Origin: an uncultured Clostridia bacterium
GTDB lineage: Bacteria > Bacillota > Clostridia > Christensenellales > CAG-314
Direction of reading: 5' to 3'
DNA: 13,100 nt
NCBI GenBank assembly: GCA_934281515.1
Contig: CAKQXG010000050.1
Location: 1 to 13,100 of the forward strand
How positions within the stretch are numbered: the first letter of the stretch is position 1; every line of letters starts with the position of its first letter. The position numbers and the translations under genes are program-made. Positions 1 through 5,996 of the stretch are shown piece by piece. A model generated the notes under the pieces. It worked only from the letters and a program-made list of their open reading frames with translations, was not told the origin of the DNA and ran no database searches.

Positions 1-326
1 AACTCGTAGCTCCATTTGATACTCTGCCGGTTGAAGTAGTCACCGAGCGACCAGTTGCCCAACATCTCGAAAAACGTCAGATGGCTGTCGTCGCCCACTT
101 CTTCTATATCGCCCGTACGCACGCACTTCTGCACGTCGGTAAGTCTTGTTCCCTTAGGGTGACGTTGACCCATAAGATACGGAATAAGCGGATGCATACC
201 TGCGGTGGTAAACAGCACCGACGGGTCGTTTTCGGGAATAAGGCTAGCCGATTGTATTACGGCGTGTCCTCGCTCCGCAAAGAAACCAAGATACTTTTCT
301 CTCAAAAACTGTGATGTGATTTTCAT
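1..326 (-). CDS. alaS: Alanyl-tRNA synthetase, N-terminal part (runs off window)
   Basis: Class II synthetase that charges tRNA-Ala with alanine in the cytoplasm. About 108 N-terminal residues are visible; the rest lies left of position 1. The class II catalytic core is recognisable from FTTAGMHPLIPYL (residues about 39-51) and TFFEMLGNWSLGDYF (about 84-98). Between them the protein reads KCVRTGDIEEVGDDSHL, shorter than the common bacterial form with its longer AGGKHNDLENVG-type stretch. This resembles the alternative AlaS type I associate with some Clostridia and candidate-phyla bacteria (from memory, not searched). The ATG at 326 follows an AAAGGA ribosome binding site (334-339) by 7 bases and begins with MKITSQFLREKYLGFF, which aligns with the family start. 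It is separated from the zinc-ribbon operon by a terminator and so probably has its own promoter. Confidence 0.93.
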   Translation of the reverse strand, partial: MKITSQFLREKYLGFFAERGHAVIQSASLIPENDPSVLFTTAGMHPLIPYLMGQRHPKGTRLTDVQKCVRTGDIEEVGDDSHLTFFEMLGNWSLGDYFNRQSIKWSYE

Positions 327-362
327 AAAAACGTCCTTTTGTAATAGTCAGTAAATACAGCT

Positions 363-403
363 TGGTCACAAAAATTTGCTAACGTATCGACAATTTGCTT
401 ACA
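363..403 (-). repeat. Copy 1 of a 41-bp dispersed spacer element
   Basis: On the plus strand this reads TGGTCACAAAAATTTGCTA, then ACGTATCGA, 7 bases, then CTTACA. It aligns without gaps to 9027-9067 (31 of 41 identical by eye) and more weakly to 12581-12621. It ends 36 bases before the alaS start, on the transcribed side. Function unknown; a protein-binding site or small repetitive element is possible. Confidence 0.55.
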
Positions 404-414
404 TCTGTCGACAG
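373..414. promoter_or_regulatory. alaS upstream region: tandem imperfect repeat and palindrome
   Basis: Two head-to-tail imperfect copies lie at 373-391 (AATTTGCTAACGTATCGAC) and 392-412 (AATTTGCTTACATC then TGTCGAC). The second ends in a perfect 10-bp palindrome, CTGTCGACAG, at 405-414. The stretch lies between the upstream operon's terminator and the alaS start, so it is a plausible regulatory region. I found no convincing sigma-A promoter: the best minus-strand candidate is TTTGAA with a 16-base spacer to TATAAC, just upstream at about 415-442. No T-box specifier or antiterminator sequence is visible. Confidence 0.35.
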
Positions 415-446
415 TTATACTACCGTTCGAGTATATTCAAACAGCG

Positions 447-478
447 CAAAAGACCGAGCCCGACGGCGCGGTCTTTTG
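447..478 (-). terminator. Terminator of the zinc-ribbon operon
   Basis: A 10-bp perfect inverted repeat, CAAAAGACCG (447-456) with CGGTCTTTTG (469-478), encloses a 12-base loop. Because each arm ends in A/T runs, it is symmetrical and could work in both directions. It sits 25 bases past the stop of the zinc-ribbon membrane protein, the position expected for an intrinsic terminator. Confidence 0.8.
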
Positions 479-502
479 TTATAGTTATGTTTTCTACGTA
501 GG

Positions 503-1534
503 TTATGCCGCAACCTTTTGCTTTCTTCTCTTGGCGATAAGCGAGTAGATGAAGAACACCCAGTAGTAGGCAGGCAACAAGTACAGGTAGATGTAGCCGA
601 CTCTGTCTCCGCCAAGGTTTGCGGGATTGAACCAACCGAGGAACGTACCGAAGAAGTTGTTCCAGTTGGGGATAATCTTGTAACTCCACAGGAATGCCAG
701 TGCAGATACAATGGTCATGATAATTGCCATTACAAGGAAGTAAATGTTAGCTTTCTTGCTGCGACGTCCGCTGAAAATACGGATGATGACGACAATCAGA
801 TGGATAGCCACGGTCAATGCGAAAATACTGCACAGACCAAGCAAAATCATGTTGGGGATACCGCCGAACACTGCGGGAATATCGGACGGCTTGGACTTGA
901 TTATCTCTTGTACGCCGTTTACCACATCGACAATCTTGTTGTACACGTATGCACGATTGCCGACATTGTTTCCGTCGGGTGTGTAGGTGATACCGTTGTC
1001 CAGATTTCTGGGGATAAACTTCAAGCGCATCGGGCTGGCCGTCGCAAAACCGATAAGCAACAGCAACACTGCCGCAACGATTGCAAACACTCTGCCGGAA
1101 GCCTTGGTGTAAGCCTTGTATGTAACCTTTTTCTTTGCCTTCTTGGCTGCCTTTTTGTCTGCCTTGGTTTTGGTTGTTTCGGTAGCAACGGGCGCTACGG
1201 CAGTCACGCCTGCAACGGGCGCAGCATTTTGAGCCATGTCGGGCGAAACGTAACCGACTTGAGCAAAGCTGTGACCGCAAACGCATACGTTTTCTTCCGA
1301 AGACACTTCGCGACCGCATTTCGGGCAGATCTTGGTCATTGCGCCGCTCTTGATGGGCGTACCGCAGTTACGGCAGAAATTTGCCAGCGGATTGTTGCGA
1401 GTGTGGCACTTGTGACAAACTACCACTTCTTCGGGAACGACCAACTTGGCTCCGCATCTGGCACAGAAACGTGCATTCAGTGAATTGCTGTTGTTGCAAT
1501 GCGGACAAATGTTGAAGCTGTTAGAACTATTCAT
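503..1534 (-). CDS. Membrane protein with three zinc ribbons and four transmembrane segments
   Basis: 343 residues; I do not recognise a named family beyond zinc ribbon. The N-terminus holds three ribbons, with cysteines at 10/13/24/27, 40/43/54/57 and 70/73/84/86. The first two are CX2C-X10-CX2C; the third ends in CxC instead of CxxC. An Ala/Val/Pro stretch and a Lys-rich linker (KKAAKKAKKK, about 127-136) follow, then hydrophobic segments at about 149-165, 227-251, 263-284 and 313-334. Positive clusters (RIFSGRRSKK, AKRRKQK) suggest that the ribbons, the TM2-TM3 loop and the C-terminus are cytoplasmic. That leaves a loop of about 60 residues (166-226) outside. Its ATG overlaps the upstream gene's stop by 8 bases (ATGAATAG) and has a GGAGG site at 1541-1545 inside that gene, so translation is probably coupled. 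A role in sensing, scaffolding or membrane stress is possible, but nothing here decides it. Confidence 0.85.
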   Translation of the reverse strand: MNSSNSFNICPHCNNSNSLNARFCARCGAKLVVPEEVVVCHKCHTRNNPLANFCRNCGTPIKSGAMTKICPKCGREVSSEENVCVCGHSFAQVGYVSPDMAQNAAPVAGVTAVAPVATETTKTKADKKAAKKAKKKVTYKAYTKASGRVFAIVAAVLLLLIGFATASPMRLKFIPRNLDNGITYTPDGNNVGNRAYVYNKIVDVVNGVQEIIKSKPSDIPAVFGGIPNMILLGLCSIFALTVAIHLIVVIIRIFSGRRSKKANIYFLVMAIIMTIVSALAFLWSYKIIPNWNNFFGTFLGWFNPANLGGDRVGYIYLYLLPAYYWVFFIYSLIAKRRKQKVAA

Positions 1535-2381
1535 GTTTTACCTCCGTATTTGACTCAGGTTGTTGCTTGGCTGTACCGCAATTAGAACAATATGTGTCCT
1601 CGGTCTCGTTGACGTTGCCGCACACGGGACACACCCAGTTGTCGATCTTGTCGGGCAATTCTCCCGTAAACGACCACTGGCAATTGCTACAAAACGAACT
1701 GTCGGACGGATTTTCCGCACCGCAATTCGGACAATACTTTTTTACGTCCTCTACGCACAACTTCAGACCGCAGTTTACGCAAAAATCTTCGTCGGCGTCA
1801 TTAAGCGTGCCGCAGTTAGGGCAAATCTTGTTTTTGCCGTCAAGATTGTTTGCCATTGCCTGTTGCGCAACCGCATCGCCGCAATAGGAATGTTCAAACG
1901 TAACCTGCATTTCCGTAAGCTCGCCTTCGGCAAGACTACCGAAGCAGTACTTACAATACGCAGCCTCCATCGGATTGGGTTTGCCGCAAAACGGACAAAC
2001 GCGACGACGTATAATCTTGTTGTTGTTCAGCGCAATTACACTTGTACCGCAATGGTTACAAAATGCGGCGGTAACGGGTACCTGGTGACCGCACTTCGGA
2101 CATTTGGTAGTTTCCGGCTGAAACACCAGCGTGTAGCCTTCGCCCGCGGACGGAGTTACAGTGCCGATTTCTCCCGCCGATTGTTGGGAAGCAACCACCG
2201 CGCCGTTGTCTGCCGAAAGCAAGTTGCCGCAATTTGTACAGTGTTCGTTGGTGACGGAATTGGACGCACCGCAATGCGGACAAGCGACCTCTTCTTTAAA
2301 CACGAACGCCGACGAACCGCAGTTACAACAGAACAACGAATCGTTGGTGTTTTCCTCACCGCAAGTTTTACAAACTTTCAT
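1527..2381 (-). CDS. Soluble protein with seven zinc ribbons
   Basis: 284 residues made largely of seven Cys4 zinc ribbons, with no membrane segment or signal peptide. The cysteines fall at 4/7/18/21, 34/37/48/51, 94/97/108/111, 129/132/143/146, 187/190/201/204, 217/220/231/234 and 251/254/265/268. Every unit is CX2C-X10-CX2C. The ribbons resemble the zinc-ribbon/DZANK type, typically KxCPxCG...FCxNCG. Two linkers lack ribbons: a Ser/Gly/Val-rich one (about 60-90) and an acidic one (about 150-185). Such domains usually mediate protein or nucleic acid contacts, but the target is unknown. It is the first gene of a two-gene operon with the zinc-ribbon membrane protein, and the shared ribbon design suggests they work together. 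An AAAGGGGG ribosome binding site lies 14 bases before the ATG, rather far, with a small GGT-CGAA-ACC hairpin between them. Confidence 0.85.
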   Translation of the reverse strand: MKVCKTCGEENTNDSLFCCNCGSSAFVFKEEVACPHCGASNSVTNEHCTNCGNLLSADNGAVVASQQSAGEIGTVTPSAGEGYTLVFQPETTKCPKCGHQVPVTAAFCNHCGTSVIALNNNKIIRRRVCPFCGKPNPMEAAYCKYCFGSLAEGELTEMQVTFEHSYCGDAVAQQAMANNLDGKNKICPNCGTLNDADEDFCVNCGLKLCVEDVKKYCPNCGAENPSDSSFCSNCQWSFTGELPDKIDNWVCPVCGNVNETEDTYCSNCGTAKQQPESNTEVKHE

Positions 2382-2431
2382 TTTTTCGGTTTCGACCCCC
2401 TTTTACAGAATGCCCGACTTCTAACATAATA

Positions 2432-2460
2432 ATAATATACCAAATTTTGGCATTTGTCAA
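2432..2460 (-). promoter_or_regulatory. Promoter of the zinc-ribbon operon with palindromic spacer
   Basis: On the minus strand, a perfect -35 TTGACA (2455-2460), a 17-base spacer and a -10 TATTAT (2432-2437). The predicted start is near 2425, giving a leader of about 44 bases. The spacer contains the inverted repeat CCAAA-N-TTTGG (2440-2450), well placed for a repressor to block polymerase. This is one of the strongest promoters in the window. Confidence 0.75.
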
Positions 2461-2470
2461 CGTGTAATTT

Positions 2471-2500
2471 GAACGAATTTGACAAAATTACGTTCTTTTT
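2471..2500 (+). terminator. Terminator-like hairpin pointing against the genes, after glnS
   Basis: On the plus strand GAACG-AATTT (2471-2480), loop GACA, AAATT (2485-2489), a bulged A, CGTTC (2491-2495), then TTTTT (2496-2500). The U-tract is on the plus-strand side, so it fits termination of antisense transcription entering glnS rather than of glnS itself. On the minus strand the same hairpin is followed by AAATTACACG, which is not a classical terminator. It overlaps the glnS stop codon. Confidence 0.4.
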
Positions 2501-4145
2501 ACTTATTTGTTTTAAATCCGTCCTTCAAACCGACGATTTCGTTGAAAACAAGATTGTTTCCGACGGTATCGCGATCAAGCACGTAGTAGCCCACGCGCAT
2601 AAACTGGAAACTGTCCCCGACATTGGCGGAAAGCAAACTCGGCTCCACCTTGGCATTGACAATCTTCATGCTGTCGGGGTTGAAACGTTGGTTGAAGTCG
2701 GTAATACCGTCAACGGGATCGGTAAGCAAACTTTGCAGACGACGAACGGTCACGTCCGCACATGTTGCCGCGTCCACCCACTGAATGACGCCCTTAACCT
2801 TTACGCCGCTGGTATCCTCACCCGACTTGCTGTTGGGAACAACCGAGCAATGCAGTTCGGCAACTTCGCCGTTGTCGTCCAGTATTACGTCGTCGCAGTG
2901 AATGATGTACGCGCCCTTCAGACGAACATATCCGTCGGGTTTCAGACGGTAATACTTGGGCGGCGGCACAAGCGCGAAGTCGCTGCGGTCGATATACAGA
3001 GTTCTACCGAACGGCACCTTACGGTAGGTAACTTCTTCTGCGTTGGGATTGTTCTCTATGGTCAACTCCTCGGTGCCTTGGTAGTTGGTCAGCACCACCT
3101 TGACGGGATCAAGCACTGCAAGCACGCGGTTAGCCGACTTGTTGAGACTGTCGCGTACGCAACTCATAAGGTAGCTTTCTTCCACTTCGCTGTTTGCCTT
3201 GGATACGCCTATGCGCTCGCAGAAATCGCGCAGCGCTTCGGCAGGAATACCGCGACGGCGAAGTCCAGACAACGTCGGCATACGAGGGTCATCCCACCCC
3301 ATAACTTTGCCTTCGTCCACAAGCTTTTTGAGATAGCGTTTGGACATTATGGTATTTGTGATATTAAGGCGTGCAAACTCTATTTGTTGCGGCAGCGGCG
3401 CAGGGAAGTCGCAGTTGGCAACAACCCAATCGTACAAAGGACGGTGATCCTCGAACTCAAGCGTGCAAATGCTGTGCGTGATACCTTCGTGAGCGTCCTC
3501 GATGGGGTGAGCAAAGTCGTACATCGGATAAATACACCACTTGTCGCCCGTATTGTGGTGCGTAGCGTGAAGTACGCGGTAAATAACGGGGTCACGCATG
3601 TTGACGTTGGGCGAAGCCATGTCTATCCTGGCGCGTAGCACTTTACTTCCGTCCTCGTACTTACCGTCGCGCATTTCGTAAAACAAGCGCAGGTTTTCTT
3701 CTACGGTGCGGTTGCGATACGGGCTTTCTTCGCCTGGTTCGGTCAGCGTACCGCGGCGCATACGGATTTCTTCAGCAGTCTCGTCGGACACGTACGCCAA
3801 CCCCTTGTTAATGAGCTTGACGGCGCAGTCGAACATCACGTCGAAGTAGTCGCTGGCAAAGTACAGGTTGTCCCACTTGAAACCGAGCCACTCGATATCG
3901 CGCTTGATACTGTTGACATACTCCTGATCTTCCTTGCAGGGGTTTGTGTCGTCAAAGCGCAGATTGCAGGTGCCGTGATACTTGGCGGCAATGCCGAAGT
4001 TTATGCACAGGCTCTTTGCGTGACCGATGTGCAAGTAACCGTTAGGTTCCGGCGGGAAACGCGTTGCGACCGCCGTCACTTTGCCGCTTGCAAGGTCGTT
4101 GTCTATTATTTCTTCAATAAAATTTTTACTGACTTCTTCACACAT
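2499..4145 (-). CDS. glnS: Glutaminyl-tRNA synthetase
   Basis: Class I synthetase that attaches glutamine directly to tRNA-Gln in the cytoplasm. 548 residues, close to the usual 550 or so. The HIGH motif lies in PPEPNGYLHIGHAKS (HIGH at 39-42) and the KMSKS-like motif is IMSKR (267-270). FRFDDTNP-type residues (NLRFDDTNP, 61-69) and DFAHPIEDAHEGITHS (about 210-225) are diagnostic of GlnRS rather than bacterial GluRS. The C-terminal half is the anticodon-binding beta-barrel region. The start at 4145 has only a weak, distant AAGG site, but no other in-frame start is available nearby. It lies 20 bases after dnaB and probably shares its promoter. A direct GlnRS means this cell need not depend on the transamidation route for Gln-tRNA, although GatCAB could exist elsewhere. 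Confidence 0.96.
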   Translation of the reverse strand: MCEEVSKNFIEEIIDNDLASGKVTAVATRFPPEPNGYLHIGHAKSLCINFGIAAKYHGTCNLRFDDTNPCKEDQEYVNSIKRDIEWLGFKWDNLYFASDYFDVMFDCAVKLINKGLAYVSDETAEEIRMRRGTLTEPGEESPYRNRTVEENLRLFYEMRDGKYEDGSKVLRARIDMASPNVNMRDPVIYRVLHATHHNTGDKWCIYPMYDFAHPIEDAHEGITHSICTLEFEDHRPLYDWVVANCDFPAPLPQQIEFARLNITNTIMSKRYLKKLVDEGKVMGWDDPRMPTLSGLRRRGIPAEALRDFCERIGVSKANSEVEESYLMSCVRDSLNKSANRVLAVLDPVKVVLTNYQGTEELTIENNPNAEEVTYRKVPFGRTLYIDRSDFALVPPPKYYRLKPDGYVRLKGAYIIHCDDVILDDNGEVAELHCSVVPNSKSGEDTSGVKVKGVIQWVDAATCADVTVRRLQSLLTDPVDGITDFNQRFNPDSMKIVNAKVEPSLLSANVGDSFQFMRVGYYVLDRDTVGNNLVFNEIVGLKDGFKTNK

Positions 4146-4165
4146 AATATATGTCTACCTTCGTC

Positions 4166-5806
4166 CTATTTTTCTTCAAATTCGTCAATGTCGACGTCGC
4201 TTTCGCCTTCGCCACCGTCGTATTCCGGCACATAGCCTTCGTCGGGCGGAATAAAGCTGCCTTCGTCGTACGTATCTTCGCCGCCGACGAGATTTGGCAA
4301 TTCGCCATCGTCACCGTCGTTGTCACCGCCCTGTCCGTCCACGTCGCCTTGGGCAATCTGCTGTTCTGCAAGTGTTTCGGCATCCATAAAGCGGACGTAC
4401 TTGCCCAACCAATACAGGTCGATATCGCCCGTTTCACCGTTACGGTGCTTGGCTACAATCAGTTGGTGTTTGGTGGTACCCTTTTCGGGGTCGGTTTCTT
4501 TGTGAATAAACAGTACTATGTCGGCGTCCTGTTCGATACTGCCCGACTCACGCAAGTCGGACAACACGGGAACCTGACTACCGCCGCCGCTGCCGTCTTT
4601 GCCCTTCAAGTTACGCATTTCTGCGTCACGCTTCAACTGCGCAAGGGCAATAATAGGCACGTTCAGTTCCTTTGCCATAAGTTTAAGCGCACGTGTGATT
4701 GCGCCCACTTCGTTGGCACGTCCTTGCTTGGGGTCGATACCGCTGTTCATCAACTGTATGTAGTCGATGACAATCAGGTCCAGCCCCGTTTGCGCCTTTT
4801 GACGGCGGCACTGCGAGCTGATTTCCGACGGACGAATCTGTGCATAGTCGTTGCCGTACAGCTTCATTGTGGCGCAAATCGTATTCTGCGCGGCGCGTAG
4901 ACGAGCAAGGCTTGCGTTGGGATCGCTAAACTGACCGCTCTTTATCTCGGCAAGAGGTACCGCCGCCATACTGGCAAGCAAACGCTCGATAAGCTGCTGA
5001 TTGCTCATTTCCAAGCTGTATATTGCAACTATCTTGCCTTGCTTGGCAACGTTTTCGACGATATTCATCGCCATTGCCGACTTACCTACACCGGGACGAG
5101 CCGCAAGTACGATAAGTTCGCCGCCGTGCAATCCGTTTGTCATGCGGTCGAAACGACGGAAACCCGTTTGTATACCGCGGAATTTGCCGGGATTGACAAA
5201 ACGCTCGTTAATGGCGTACATTGTGCGCGCCGTGTCGTCGGCAAGAGGCATCAGTCCTTTGTTTGCGCCGCCTTGCGACAGATTGAATATTTGTTCTTCG
5301 GCGTAGGTTATGGCTTCTTCCGCACTGCTGCTGCTGTACGCCTTCTTTTCCACTTCGCCGCAAATGCGTATAAGCTTGCGCATGGTACCTGCACGCTTGA
5401 CAATGGCGATGTATTCGTCGTAGTTGGCGGTACTGGGCAACAACTCGTTGAGACGAAGTATGTAGTCGATGTCGCCGACCTGTTCGAGCTTGGACTCGCG
5501 GCGCAAGTAGTCGACAACCGAGGCAAAGTTGACCGTGTCGGCCTGACTTTCCGTGCCGACGGAGTGCGACTGCTCGGAGATAGCCTTCATAGCGGCAAAA
5601 ATCTCGCGGTGATTGAGTTGATAAAAGTCGTCCTCTTCCAGCCGGGCAATCATTTCCAATTGATACTCGGGGTTGCGCAGGATACAACACAATACGTTTT
5701 GCTCGGCTTCTACACTGTTAGGCAGAGTTGCGCGGGGCGGAGTGCTTGTGTTGCGCGGCGCGGCAGTTGTCGACGTTGCGGCTTGGTTTTGAGTTTCGTT
5801 TGCCAT
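4166..5806 (-). CDS. dnaB: Replicative DNA helicase DnaB with acidic C-terminal extension
   Basis: Hexameric ATP-driven helicase that unwinds DNA at the replication fork. 546 residues, against roughly 440-470 for most DnaB. In order: a Thr/Ala/Pro-rich leader (1-28); the N-terminal domain starting at LPNSVEAEQNVL (about 28-130); a linker; the RecA-like domain with Walker A RPGVGKS (237-243), Walker B LIVIDYIQLM (344-353), LSDLRESGSIEQDADI (415-430), and KHRNGETG (453-460), which carries the likely arginine finger. A Gly-rich insert, NLKGKDGSGGGSQ (399-411), precedes the SDLRES motif. After about residue 475 comes a tail that in 484-546 has about 23 Asp/Glu and one Lys. The ribosome binding site AAAGGAG lies 4 bases before the ATG. 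It is first in an operon with glnS and has its own promoter at 5889-5917. Confidence 0.96.
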   Translation of the reverse strand: MANETQNQAATSTTAAPRNTSTPPRATLPNSVEAEQNVLCCILRNPEYQLEMIARLEEDDFYQLNHREIFAAMKAISEQSHSVGTESQADTVNFASVVDYLRRESKLEQVGDIDYILRLNELLPSTANYDEYIAIVKRAGTMRKLIRICGEVEKKAYSSSSAEEAITYAEEQIFNLSQGGANKGLMPLADDTARTMYAINERFVNPGKFRGIQTGFRRFDRMTNGLHGGELIVLAARPGVGKSAMAMNIVENVAKQGKIVAIYSLEMSNQQLIERLLASMAAVPLAEIKSGQFSDPNASLARLRAAQNTICATMKLYGNDYAQIRPSEISSQCRRQKAQTGLDLIVIDYIQLMNSGIDPKQGRANEVGAITRALKLMAKELNVPIIALAQLKRDAEMRNLKGKDGSGGGSQVPVLSDLRESGSIEQDADIVLFIHKETDPEKGTTKHQLIVAKHRNGETGDIDLYWLGKYVRFMDAETLAEQQIAQGDVDGQGGDNDGDDGELPNLVGGEDTYDEGSFIPPDEGYVPEYDGGEGESDVDIDEFEEK

Positions 5807-5834
5807 GTGGCTCCTTTGTAGCTCGATCGGTCAT

Positions 5835-5865
5835 ACTAAACCTCAGACAATTGACGCAGTTTAGT
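5835..5865. promoter_or_regulatory. Inverted repeat in the dnaB leader
   Basis: ACTAAAC (5835-5841) pairs with GTTTAGT (5859-5865) around a 17-base loop, just downstream of the predicted dnaB transcription start near 5882. It could be an operator or a leader hairpin. It has no poly-U tract, so it is not a terminator. Short and AT-rich, so possibly chance. Confidence 0.25.
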
Positions 5866-5888
5866 CGGACTATTTTCTATAATTATAA

Positions 5889-5917
5889 ATTATACCTTGA
5901 CTTTACTATAATTGCAA
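5889..5917 (-). promoter_or_regulatory. Promoter of dnaB-glnS
   Basis: On the minus strand TTGCAA (5912-5917), a 17-base spacer and a perfect TATAAT (5889-5894). The predicted start is near 5882, giving a leader of about 75 bases. A second TATAAT lies at 5882-5887 but has poorer spacing. Confidence 0.7.
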
Positions 5918-5966
5918 GGGAATTTAGGGTAAAATTTTTTGAATTTTCGACTGAATTGAAATCAAA

Positions 5967-5996
5967 TAAAAAAATCGGCGCTAGTCCTGCGCCGAT
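5967..5996 (-). terminator. Terminator of the PHP-vanW operon, overlapping the coding end
   Basis: On the minus strand ATCGGCGC (5989-5996), a 7-base loop, GCGCCGAT (5974-5981), then a T-rich tract (5967-5973). The 8-bp stem is perfect. The 5' arm encodes the last residues of the VanW protein (within NTSAQD) and the stop codon TAG (5981-5983) runs from the loop into the 3' arm. Confidence 0.88.

Noticed and set aside
327..446. T-box riboswitch upstream of alaS
   Set aside because: No conserved T-box antiterminator sequence is visible, and no terminator hairpin lies between this region and the start codon.
1527..2381. Repeated DNA pattern through the seven-ribbon gene (CCGCAATTTGGACA-like units)
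   Set aside because: Explained by the repeated Cys-x-x-Cys-Gly codons of the protein; not a DNA repeat array or CRISPR.
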